Source: Lineus longissimus (Eukaryota; Nemertea; Pilidiophora; Heteronemertea; Lineidae). From it: 64,000 bases of DNA. The position numbers were made by a program, and so were the translations under genes. Below are positions 61,001-64,000 of this stretch, piece by piece. Each line of letters begins with the position of its first letter. Position 1 is the stretch's first letter. The notes beneath the pieces are model-generated. The model searched no databases and was not told the DNA's origin. It saw only the letters and a program-made list of their open reading frames with translations. The DNA is taken from the NCBI RefSeq assembly GCF_910592395.1, contig NC_088317.1:1116001-1180000 (forward strand). Reading direction: 5' to 3'.

Positions 61001-64000
61001 TTTTATACAAGTTTTACCATCGAAGACCATTCCTTCTTTGCACGCTGATGGCACTGAAAAGAAGAAGCAGAACACTGTGAAGTCTGCGATTGCGATAGTC
61101 TTCACAAGATAAAACCATACAGTCACTCTATGGTTAAACGAAATGTAAGAACAGGAACACATTGGCCTTTCCTTTTTACGAACACATTCACACATTGATC
61201 AAATATGTCATCCTATTCAGAAGTTTCCATGGCTCAATGACTAGCTCAGTTGGGTTCTCCATCACCAAGACCAATGATAGTTTTATGCAAAAGTACAATG
61301 TAGTATCCATAAATGCTCTGACTGAAAGATGTTCGAGATGATAAAATCAGGCCCCTGTATCCCTCTACGGGCTGACAAAACCCTTCATTGCCCAAACACC
61401 CCCCACAGCCCCTACCTTTGGTGTGGAGAATGCCTTGAATGCACCACTGCTGACTGAATGCAATCTCCTCGATGGTCATGGCGATGTTATAGACCGCCAC
61501 GAGGGCGATGTTGCCTTTGAAGCTGTTTTCTTGCTTCTTCACTTGGCGGAAGCCAAAGAACAGATTCCCTGTGGAAAAGAACATTATAAGTTATTTCATG
61601 GAAGCTACTCGTTGTGCTGTGCAAAGATCAACCATGCCACATTTGTTCCAGTACCTGGTACTCATCCCTTGTGTTTTCTACTGCTTGATCGTCTTACATC
61701 TTCAGAATCTATGATTGAATTAACCAAAATGGTCGTAGCTCCATGAATTCTCTCTCACTGTCCCACAGGGCCCCATTGGGCGGCAGCGGAACTACTTCGA
61801 TCATGGGCGTGGTTGCATCATTCAGCAACATATTTAACGCAAATTCCCAAACCTACACAATTGCCTAGAGGCTGTTTAATACTGTCAAACTTATGAGAAG
61901 AGGCAGAACATAAGTGACCCCTCTGACATGGTCATCAACTGAATATCAACTCTCTCGACTATAGCATGTTTAAGGTAGCAGACAGAGTCAGCTTCATTAA
62001 CAACGTACCAGACGAATCTGTCTGGAACTTTCCAACCTTCTTCGACTTGAAGATGGCATCAATCCAAATCGAGGCTATTCCTGTCTCGCAGTTATACCTC
62101 GCCCCCACCCAGTGCCATTTCTTAGCAGAGGGTGCAAAGGTGTGGAACAGCACGTGTTGTTTCTCGCTCGCCGGGTTCGTGACGAGGTTGAAGTAGAGCT
62201 TCTTTTTATAAATCCAAAGATGGACTCCTGGTTTGTGATTACTTGTTTTCCCTTGCCACTCTATGATTGGACCGTCAACTACTGCGTCTTGCCAGATGTA
62301 GGCAAACATCGTAAATGACCCTTTGACCTTGGTATTGATATCCTTCTCAGAGATGCGGACGTACGATGCCTTTCCATCGAAGGCAAATGCGGTTTTATTG
62401 CCCTTGGTTGGCCCGGTAATAAGCTTGATCTTATTCGTAGTGACCTTGGACTTCAGTTCATAGTTTAAGAACCAAACGCCAACCTTTTCTTTCGTTGGTA
62501 TTTCTGTGAGAGAGAAAGAACAGCATTATCAACAGGGTGAAAACTGTATGATTCTCAGTCACGCGTTAATGTCAAGAGTCACAGGAGAGAAATAGACCAA
62601 TTCATGTTGCTCTTCAAGCTTATTGCGTTCCCGCTCAACACACGTTTGATCATTGACCTTGCCAAGGAAGTGACACTATCAGAACCGTTGCAGCATAATC
62701 CTCTATCTGACGAGTATAACTTACCTATCTTGACACATTTTCCCTTCTTGAGCATAGTTCCCTTCTGACAGACAATTTTATCATACTGATTGTATTTCTT
62801 GTCACCCTTCCTTGAAGGCTTCGCGCAGGTTCTCTTCTTGAGGATGCACTTGGTGTGAAGCTTATTGAGCCTGGTGTGCTGAACAGACTTGCATTCGTCC
62901 AATGTGTCACACTCATGCAGACACTCGTTCTTTTGAAGGTCGTTCTTGGTCTTGATGTCGTGGCCAGGGCAGTTTCCAACTCGGTGACGGTATTTGTATT
63001 TCACTGCAAGAAAGTCAAGGTAAGATACAGGAATCAACGTCGAAACGATTGTCGTAATCTCTGCAATGAGAAAACAACGAACTATCGTCCTGATGATTTG
63101 ATTTGCCCAAACAGAACCTAAAATGCATTAGCAACCCTGCGAAAATTGGGTGAGTCCGGTTACATGAAGTTTACACATTCGCAAAAGGTAGATTTTCCAC
63201 CACATTCGCGAATGAACATGGCGAGCAGTTGGTGGCTCAAAGACTATCCATCAGGCATCAGCAACAAAGAGTCCCTTGTAACCCTTACTGTGGCAATGCA
63301 AGCATCGTGGAGATCATTCGAATCCAGGACCACCATTGCCGTGCTACTTACATTTGATGTTCGTCCTGACACAATTCTTTCCTTTCTTCTTGTAGCCCTG
63401 CTTGCAGGAGATGGTTCCCTTTATCTTGACACACTTGCCGGCCTTTTTGGCGAAACCAGTTGGGCAGTTGTTGATGGCTAAAATAATACAATTGATGATG
63501 ATTTTAGATTTCACACTGCGATTTTCCAGGACTCACTCTCTGTGCCACAACTCACTGGCTCTCCCAAAGATACTCTTTAAGCCGGTTTCGCCGACAGAGA
63601 AGTTAGTTCAGAGCTGCAGGTAGTTTAAAGGTCATGCCTTGAACTCCTATCAGTTGGTCAAATGCGATGAGACACTACTAAGTATTCATCAAAAGCCAAT
63701 TCCTGTCAATGTTTTAGCTGTTTCACCAAAACCATGTAGCCTGCAATAAGGTTTGCACAGAAGACTATGGGGGTTTTCATTCTCTGACGCTTGACAATCG
63801 TCGTCCGGCACGCGATCCAAACGTGGAACTAGGCTTATGGTACCTGATTTCAATCACGTGTCTGATTCCGATGGTCGGTGTATGAATCCGTCTTAACAGA
63901 CTCACCTCCAATGATGGCGTTCACTCCCCATGGCACATACGATATGAGTTTCTTATAATCGATGATCTTGTGGTAAGACTTGCCAGACGACACCTTAGCA
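21631..64000 (-). CDS. Giant multi-domain lysine-rich secreted-type protein (VWA, FN2, LamG, two-Cys modules), 5' partial
   Basis: About 97 exons can be chained in frame on the - strand, from a partial VWA exon at the window edge to a polylysine tail with stop and AATAAA. Coding total is about 16 kb (about 5,300 aa). Every intron is phase 1, except one phase-2 intron inside a VWA domain and one decayed exon. Order 5' to 3': VWA; modules; PAN-like; LamG; giant module exon; VWA; modules; FN2 pair; modules; FN2 pair; VWA plus giant module exon; modules; VWA; VWA; modules; split VWA; modules; two Ala/Lys/Pro-rich cassettes; a Lys/Ala/Pro exon; about 35 single-module exons; Lys-rich tail. The recurring unit is C-P-x-G-[YF]-x(6-7)-C, roughly 170 copies. 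I do not recognise the protein. Domain types imply secretion and matrix or adhesive use; composition implies a strong positive charge. It could be two genes (see the ATG at 57632). Confidence 0.8.
22371..27402 (-). CDS. Sixteen module exons, mostly one two-Cys module each
   Basis: Exons (+ coordinates): 22371-22421, 22658-22705, 22896-22943, 23228-23275, 23475-23525, 23844-23891, 24132-24179, 24740-24787, 25147-25197, 25461-25556 (double), 25836-25883, 26288-26338, 26602-26628, 26870-26917, 27030-27077, 27355-27402. Each starts with two bases, ends with one base, and is flanked by AG and usually GTAAGT. Peptides include NKCPKGYKVHKGRCI, LTCPDGYKYKKGNCY, KKCPKGYKIKKGRCV and THCPHGYVKKGKTCI. 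Lengths are 48 or 51 nt, with one 96-nt double and one 27-nt microexon (KCDKKKCH). Most are too short to stand out as open frames; splice sites and the C-P-x-G motif identify them. Confidence 0.85.
24589..24725. repeat. 68-bp direct tandem duplication in an intron
   Basis: The segment starting TCCTGCTGACTCTTTGTATG at 24589 is repeated at once from 24657, essentially without change. The second copy ends just before the splice donor of the 24740-24787 exon. Confidence 0.9.
27596..27835. repeat. Cluster of inverted CTGTTTGGC/GCCAAACAG repeats (foldback-like element)
   Basis: Variants of TGTTTGGCAAGC and its complement (CTCGCCAAACAG, CTCTCCAAACAG) alternate several times in about 240 bp, giving many possible hairpins. 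The cluster stops where a damaged module exon begins. It looks like a foldback or MITE-type insertion or a locally amplified palindrome. Confidence 0.65.
27836..27884 (-). pseudogene. Damaged module exon beside the foldback repeat
   Basis: After a good acceptor (TTTTGCAG) the sequence reads L-R-C-P-R-N-K-S-C-A-K-N. The only nearby donor (AAT|GTAGGC) leaves the wrong phase, unlike every neighbouring exon. The foldback repeats begin exactly where the normal donor should be. The exon is probably skipped; reading through gives a frame into the repeats. Confidence 0.5.
27966..32688 (-). CDS. Nineteen module exons (two doubles, one short, one with a GC donor)
   Basis: Exons: 27966-28013, 28231-28278, 28450-28497, 28692-28739, 28868-28915, 29104-29151, 29423-29470, 29668-29715, 29823-29870, 30093-30140, 30321-30371, 30667-30714, 30937-30984, 31163-31210, 31423-31521 (double), 31668-31763 (double), 31949-31987 (short, TKCPLDKITACL), 32295-32342, 32632-32688. 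All are phase 1-1. Typical peptides are TRCPIGFKFHKGRCV, IRCPKGYTLQKMKCV, VSCPPGYKKIGKKCI and KTCPKGFEKADGSCI. Exon 32632-32688 (PKCPGGGMNVGKDRCM) ends ATGG|GCAAGT, a GC donor; 27966-28013 uses the weaker donor GTTGGC. Confidence 0.85.
32779..32930. repeat. 52-bp tandem repeat, three copies, carrying decoy splice donors
   Basis: TTACAATATAAGTCATGCCG starts at 32779, 32831 and 32883. Each copy ends with GGCCTTAC, which on the - strand is the donor GTAAGGCC. Only the last copy abuts a coding exon (32926-33090), so two spare donors sit in the following intron. Confidence 0.88.
32926..33090 (-). CDS. Linker exon, Pro/Thr/Lys-rich
   Basis: This phase 1 exon of 165 nt has no cysteine. It reads NGKRRIIDPTRKPKEKPTPK and continues with PTTKKPK and TPKPQPKE. 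It looks like an extended, possibly O-glycosylated hinge. Its acceptor is TTCTTTAAG and its donor is GTAAGG. Confidence 0.82.
33353..34464 (-). CDS. Four module exons plus one short linker exon
   Basis: Exons: 33353-33403 (NHCPPGYKPLSFLCVK), 33627-33686 (KHNCPGGHLDKKGKCI), 33853-33900 (KCPSGQHLLHNRCVN), 34076-34132 (KKCPPHFIRISHRCVRVK), 34426-34464 (EPIHPHKITKAH, no Cys). All keep phase 1. Confidence 0.82.
33514..33575. repeat. Inverted repeat, arms about 20 bp, loop about 22 bp
   Basis: CAAAGGAGGTTCCACGGTGG is followed 22 bp later by its complement CCATCGTGGAACCTCCTTTG, with one mismatch. It is intronic and may be a foldback element. Confidence 0.85.
34753..35286 (-). CDS. Lys/Ala/Pro repeat exon, histone-H1-like
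   Basis: This 534-nt exon has phase 1 ends (donor GTTTGT). It opens DIKKLVAKLQKIRHKHPNKH and then becomes a tandem series of KPKKAAS-KPKKADV and, later, AADKPKKAASKPKMA, without cysteine. The DNA repeats at about 60 bp with TTTGGTTTAGAAGCAGCTTT on the + strand. Composition resembles H1 C-terminal tails, but the context is the extracellular-type gene, so a flexible polycationic spacer is more likely. Confidence 0.85.
35465..36372 (-). CDS. Microexon and two long-linker module exons
   Basis: Exons: 35465-35488 (24 nt, KRGIHQD), 35895-35981 (KCAKGFQKDKEGNCVKSLRR with a basic lead) and 36232-36372 (KKKCKKGEKLIKGNCAKMMV, then a cysteine-free tail). All are phase 1. The 24-nt microexon is the least certain; its donor is GTAGCT. 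Confidence 0.68.
36943..37155 (-). CDS. Tandemly duplicated Ala/Lys/Pro exon pair with a 42-nt intron
   Basis: Exon 37054-37155 (KAAAKPAPKAAPKAAPK...PAKKA) and exon 36943-37011 (AKPAPKVAPQVVPAKAAPAK) are near copies. Both end GCGG|GTAAGAT. The 42 nt between them begin GTAAGA and end CTTCAG, but they are also open in frame (KIDWLLHPDGQSSG), so the interval may be retained. The sequence after the second donor matches the short intron, so exon and intron were duplicated together. Confidence 0.75.
37359..39073 (-). CDS. Cassette B: four module exons and an Ala/Lys/Pro exon
   Basis: Exons in + order: 37359-37406 (HACQPHFHKVSQLCK), 37585-37638 (HACPDKYEQKGHECIEK), 37916-37972 (KCDDGFHYVRTRDLCLSE), 38366-38419 (KCPPGYVPKAELCYRGK) and 38630-39073. 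The last is 444 nt: HECSPHFHKLSLRCKKK, then long APKPAAPKP-type sequence, ending SIYMTPLKAVVKKDHG at donor GTAGGT. It has no internal ATG near its start and is easily missed. The set parallels the cassette at 39234-40569. Confidence 0.85.
37692..37753 (-). other. tRNA-like relic (tRNA pseudogene or tRNA-derived repeat)
   Basis: On the - strand the order is CTCAGTTAGAACGCTGGACT, an anticodon-stem-like region with loop CTTTCGA (apparent anticodon TTC), then GGTCACGGGTTCGACTCTCC resembling a B box, then GTGAATCCA. The 5' acceptor strand and D arm are not preserved and the T arm is irregular. I call it a relic, not a working tRNA. Confidence 0.5.
39234..40569 (-). CDS. Cassette A: three module exons and an Ala/Lys/Pro exon
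   Basis: Exons: 39234-39287 (HSCPEKYDQKGHECVEK), 39440-39496 (KCDKGFHYVKSRDLCLSE), 39776-39829 (KCPPGYIPKAKLCYRGK) and 40018-40569. The last is 552 nt: EVDAKLIKNAKPVHLARQGP, a middle segment ITMSKKDLAEFLKWKKNI, then AAKKPAAKK and PEKAA repeats, ending KFSVYMSPMKAFVKKDHG. It is homologous position by position to the neighbouring cassette at 37359-39073. Confidence 0.87.
40758..43599 (-). CDS. Ten module or linker exons of variable length
   Basis: Exons: 40758-40817 (TARCQPGTKLDKASNMCLR), 40912-40959 (KCPNGEERRHGKCPS), 41196-41255 (KCPDGFKKGIHKCERIHHH), 41390-41458 (CTANQYWLEGKCVDRD), 41630-41680 (AKCPKGTHPSGGVCLK), 41997-42056 (VCPPGYAKSVATGQCLRNA), 42339-42407 (VICPAGKQNVKGKCVKSG), 42873-42944 (linker DVAPHIKGRKPKEVVKKP, no Cys), 43093-43272 (three modules, CPKGTERKKDVCVPKCPKGY...) and 43540-43599 (CQKGDRWDRKTMGCVS). 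All are phase 1-1 and flanked by AG and GT. Confidence 0.83.
44016..45127 (-). CDS. Split VWA domain (three exons, one phase-2 intron)
   Basis: Exon 45127-44845 encodes HIVLDLIVMLDPSDMTG through ...FIGGPGRTLS. Exon 44646-44339 encodes MMKALHVLVAGRTFYRKNV through ...LAVKQP. Exon 44057-44016 encodes the module GCMPGYYLWKRKCI. The first junction is phase 2, the only such junction in the locus; 283+308 nt restores frame. Metal-site motif is D-P-S-D-M, so the third ligand of DxSxS is missing. Its closest relative is the VWA at 46592-47269, where the same content sits in one exon. Confidence 0.87.
45440..46309 (-). CDS. Six-module exon and a single-module exon
   Basis: Exon 45718-45440 has six modules in a row, CPMGMKKIKGKC to CPQGRLELRSSC, spaced by two or three residues; its donor is GTTGGT. 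Exon 46309-46241 reads APICDKNETWDKKKQICIKG. Both are phase 1. The six-in-a-row arrangement is intermediate between single-module exons and the giant arrays. Confidence 0.85.
46592..47269 (-). CDS. Module + VWA + module exon
   Basis: This 678-nt exon encodes PECRPGKVKVAGKCIKKG, then a full VWA fold (ELDLLLVLDPSKAMG at strand 1, RAVLLFGGLKP later, SFVYYFAVG near the end) and finally KQPGCMPGYYLFKNIC. The metal-site motif is D-P-S-K-A, lacking the third Ser. It is the intron-poor paralogue of the split VWA downstream. Confidence 0.9.
47473..48075 (-). CDS. VWA domain exon
   Basis: This 603-nt phase 1 exon is a single VWA fold: KVDLVFLVETSSAMG, AIFSFDTKVVPLSWLNSH, PRIVVVLGSGRTQKP, and a closing helix YVHWMYHVVMKV. 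The metal site reads E-T-S-S-A, so both the first Asp and the last Ser differ from DxSxS. The WLNSH stretch parallels WFNSF and WLNSC in the VWAs at 49098-51392 and 57011-57550, which groups these three. Confidence 0.9.
48434..48964 (-). CDS. Three module exons (one double)
   Basis: Exons 48434-48502 (IIMCSKGKVLFGGKCTHIIM), 48621-48686 (EKCETGFMKKWNVCIPHQ) and 48860-48964 (ICPPGKVHHGKKCVKTS then TCPPGFLFVMNKCRLK). All are phase 1. Confidence 0.83.
49098..51392 (-). CDS. Giant exon: module, VWA, then about 30 tandem modules
   Basis: The exon is 2,295 nt (765 codons) with acceptor TATCCACAG and donor GTGAGT. It opens VCKVGTMWDGKKCIK, then a VWA fold (ADVLFLVDASKLVS, IALFGKKVKDLTWFNSF, HVIFVMSSGRINKP), then module arrays. 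These are about seven copies of a 21-residue unit with AAKKPK linkers, a three-module cassette ending in a DxxGKC module, about seven copies of a 17-residue unit with KAP linkers, a second cassette, and diverged modules ending in GKKKPAAL. It is Lys-rich throughout. The metal site D-A-S-K-L lacks the third Ser. Confidence 0.92.
49568..49926. repeat. 51-bp coding tandem repeat, about 7 copies
   Basis: On the - strand each unit encodes KCKKG[QE]VLKKGKCVKAP. On + it reads TTTTACACATTTGCCCTTCT with 51-bp spacing. Copies are nearly identical, which suggests recent expansion or gene conversion. Confidence 0.93.
50079..50505. repeat. 63-bp coding tandem repeat, about 7 copies
   Basis: Each unit encodes the same C-x10-C module with an AAKKPKK linker, 21 residues. 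On + the marker TTGGCTGCCTTAACACATTT recurs every 63 bp. Confidence 0.93.
51821..52268 (-). CDS. Two fibronectin type II domains (one exon each)
   Basis: Exon 52268-52104: CHLPFRFKSKLITTC, then KKPWCATTENFEKDKKWGFC. Exon 51982-51821: CIFPFRYKGSYHYRC, then VKTWCSTTANYDSDKKWGNC. Both show the FN2 pattern: C, then PF-[RK]-[FY], C, WC, KKWG-x-C, four cysteines in all. FN2 domains commonly bind collagen-like or polysaccharide ligands; the ligand here is unknown. Both exons are phase 1. Confidence 0.93.
52520..52576 (-). CDS. Module exon (CGPNAKKVENQC)
   Basis: This 57-nt phase 1 exon lies between CCTTCTTTTCAG and GTGAGT and encodes PCGPNAKKVENQCVPIYK. It is short and lacks the C-P-x-G-Y core, so it is easy to overlook, but phase, spacing and splice sites match its neighbours. 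Confidence 0.75.
52888..52935 (-). pseudogene. Decayed duplicate of the 55389-55460 module exon
   Basis: The - strand sequence TCAGGAGAGTCGGC-AAAGTGCGTGTT, followed by GCAG|GTAATAC, matches the exon at 55389-55460. Two bases are missing (GGCGCAAAG against GGCAAAG), further changes lie before it, and no acceptor is in place. It cannot contribute an in-frame module. Confidence 0.75.
52979..53032. repeat. Poly-A tract flanked by 13-bp direct repeats
   Basis: AATAGACGGTGTT occurs on both sides of a T-then-A-rich tract. This is the layout of a target-site duplication around a retroposed tail, though the insert is only a few tens of bases. Confidence 0.5.
53531..53822 (-). CDS. Module exon and 24-nt two-Cys microexon
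   Basis: Exon 53531-53584 encodes RCPKGTKRVNSACVKVS. Exon 53799-53822 encodes only KTCILCK yet has AG and GTGAGT flanks and the usual phase. The microexon is plausible but less certain. Confidence 0.68.
53974..54465 (-). CDS. Two further fibronectin type II domains
   Basis: Exon 54465-54298: QCEFPFIYQKQIYYSC, then APWCSLTKNYDKEKKWGYC. Exon 54129-53974: WCSFPFKFKGKLRYSC, then KTWCANTFDYDKDKKWQFC. Each has the four FN2 cysteines and the KKW core. Phase 1 ends as elsewhere. A repeat of GGTACCGGCTCTGAAAAATA just upstream of 54465 duplicates its acceptor. Confidence 0.93.
54793..55460 (-). CDS. Three module exons
   Basis: Exons 54793-54852 (GKCKAGQREFEGICVPVYD), 55015-55059 (CPKGHVRSAGKCYK) and 55389-55460 (CKLGFRRVGAKCVFGA with a GNGTMKP lead). 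All are phase 1. The last is the intact parent of the decayed copy near 52.9 kb. Confidence 0.82.
55461..57010. other. Long intron without visible exons
   Basis: At about 1.55 kb this is one of the longest introns in the locus. I see no module exon with splice sites on the - strand. It holds the 177/211-bp direct repeat described separately and a C-run at about 56970. Confidence 0.6.
56314..56701. repeat. Direct repeat (about 177 and 211 bp) with an internal 15-bp hairpin in each copy
   Basis: CCCGATGCGGCAAGTCACTA starts at 56314 and again at 56491. Each copy contains TTACATGGTAGCAGA and, 18 bp later, its exact complement TCTGCTACCATGTAA (56430-56477 and 56641-56688). The second copy also holds a GTGCCT microsatellite. 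Confidence 0.92.
57011..57550 (-). CDS. VWA domain exon (possible alternative N-terminal exon)
   Basis: The exon is 540 nt from acceptor CCTTTTCAG to donor GTAAGG: FKVDVVFLIDASSHMG, WAWLNSCKSKKDC, KVLFIVGSGRSKSK, VYFFALSPKADMK, VPWTVKAILLG. The metal site D-A-S-S-H lacks the third Ser. If not spliced at 57550, the frame stays open upstream to an ATG at 57632 with a hydrophobic run (VVMIVVILLSG) that could be a signal peptide. The exon-to-exon phase favours splicing from 57803. Confidence 0.88.
57803..57853 (-). CDS. Single module exon
   Basis: This 51-nt phase 1 exon encodes CPPGMIKRDQKCIDMA. It bridges the giant exon upstream and the VWA downstream, which argues that both belong to the same transcript. 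Confidence 0.82.
58179..61052 (-). CDS. Giant exon of about 60 two-Cys modules (958 codons)
   Basis: The exon is 2,874 nt between acceptor CTTTTCAG and donor GTAGGT. Order 5' to 3': three diverged modules (CKEGMVFDGKTC, CTPGFELQGAKC, CKVGYKHKEGKC); 33 copies of a 15-residue unit CKKGETMVKGKCEKK; six diverged modules; seven copies of the KAP-linked 17-residue unit; then two copies of the W-x-HD / FALFxKKKC / DANG cassette mixed with single modules. It ends C-K-N-K-E-K-G-M-P. There is no other domain and almost no aromatic or acidic residue in the array. Cysteines are spaced C-x10-C throughout, so disulphide pairing within each module is likely. Confidence 0.92.
58756..59115. repeat. 51-bp coding tandem repeat, 7 copies
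   Basis: This is the same unit as in the 49098-51392 exon (KCKKGQVLKKGKCVKAP), one copy with EDL in place of QVL. Sharing this unit shows that the two giant exons are paralogous. Confidence 0.92.
59400..60885. repeat. 45-bp coding tandem repeat, 33 copies
   Basis: On + the phrase CATTTCCCTTTGACCATAGT recurs every 45 bp across about 1.49 kb. On - each unit encodes CKKGETMVKGKCEKK. Variants (I for M, V for T, K for E) recur in blocks, for instance a CKKK unit followed by a TIV unit, which suggests multi-unit duplication. Confidence 0.96.
61416..62503 (-). CDS. LamG-type domain (two exons)
   Basis: Exon 62503-62009: TAFAFDGKASYVRISEKD, SFTMFAYIWQD, GVHLWIYKKKLYFNLV, KKWHWVGARYN, ASIWIDAIFKSKKVGKF. 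Exon 61568-61416: NLFFGFRQVKKQENSFKGNI, then ALVAVYNIAMTIEEI. The order of strands (F-D-G, W-H-W-V-G, I-W-I-D, F-K-G-N-I, V-Y-N) is that of a laminin-G / concanavalin-type jelly roll. The junction is phase 1 with donor GTACGT. Confidence 0.9.
62725..63003 (-). CDS. PAN/Apple-like domain plus one module
   Basis: The exon reads KYKYRHRVGNCPGHDIKTK, then ECLHECDTLDECKSVQHTRL, then TKCILKKRTC, and ends with the module VCQKGTMLKKGKCVKI. The C-x3-C-x6-C core and flanking Cys fit the PAN/Apple fold, a protein- or carbohydrate-binding domain. The assignment is by cysteine pattern only. Confidence 0.72.
63352..63477 (-). CDS. Double module exon
   Basis: This 126-nt phase 1 exon encodes NNCPTGFAKKAGKCVKIKG, then SCKQGYKKKGKNCVRTN. 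Confidence 0.83.
63906..64000 (-). CDS. C-terminal end of a VWA domain, cut by the window edge
   Basis: The sequence reads AKVSSGKSYHKIIDYKKLIS, then YVPWGVNAIIG, ending at G|GTGAGT. VPW-[TG]-V-[KN]-A-I matches the last helix of the VWA at 57011-57550. The gene therefore continues beyond the window. Confidence 0.72.

Overview
This is a window of animal nuclear DNA. It is intron-rich, with GT-AG introns throughout and AATAAA-type polyadenylation signals. The protein families (TSC22, RAMP4/SERP, eIF2A, and an extracellular protein with VWA, FN2, LamG and PAN-like domains) point to a bilaterian invertebrate. A marine lophotrochozoan such as a mollusc, brachiopod or annelid is my guess from domain content and intron texture; the sequence does not prove it.

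Left third (1-19,400) is a block of conserved housekeeping genes. A TSC22-domain gene runs on the + strand, with coding exons between 2,408 and 6,643 and at least two candidate alternative first exons. A three-exon SERP/RAMP4 gene lies on the - strand (13,435-14,285). A 13-exon eIF2A gene lies on the + strand (14,666-18,968). SERP and eIF2A are head to head, 380 bp apart. TSC22D2, SERP1 and EIF2A are also neighbours on human 3q25.1 (from memory), so this looks like deeply conserved microsynteny. Two eIF2A introns carry textbook U12-type signals, one GT-AG and one AT-AC.

Right two thirds (21,534 to beyond 64,000, - strand) is the striking part. It is one continuous chain of about 97 exons that can be joined in frame, and I read it as a single giant gene (or two fused or nested ones). 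About 16 kb of coding sequence, roughly 5,300 residues, lie inside the window, and the 5' end is outside it. Nearly every intron is phase 1. The building block is a small two-cysteine module, C-P-x-G-[YF]-x(6-7)-C. It usually sits alone on a 48- or 51-nt exon, but it also occurs as long intronless tandem arrays in two giant exons of 2,295 and 2,874 nt. Around these modules sit six VWA domains (one cut by the window edge), four FN2 domains, one LamG domain, one PAN-like domain, several Ala/Lys/Pro-rich histone-H1-like linkers, and a polylysine-like C-terminal tail. I recognise no published protein with this layout. The closest architectural idea I can offer is the Pif/BMSP class of shell-matrix proteins (VWA plus LamG). 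A structural, extracellular, strongly cationic matrix or adhesive protein is the working inference.

The giant locus also records how it grew. It contains a duplicated multi-exon cassette, a tandemly duplicated exon separated by a 42-nt intron, paralogous giant exons with higher-order repeats, and two decayed exons. Repeats in the introns include foldback elements, a tRNA-like relic and a dispersed short motif.
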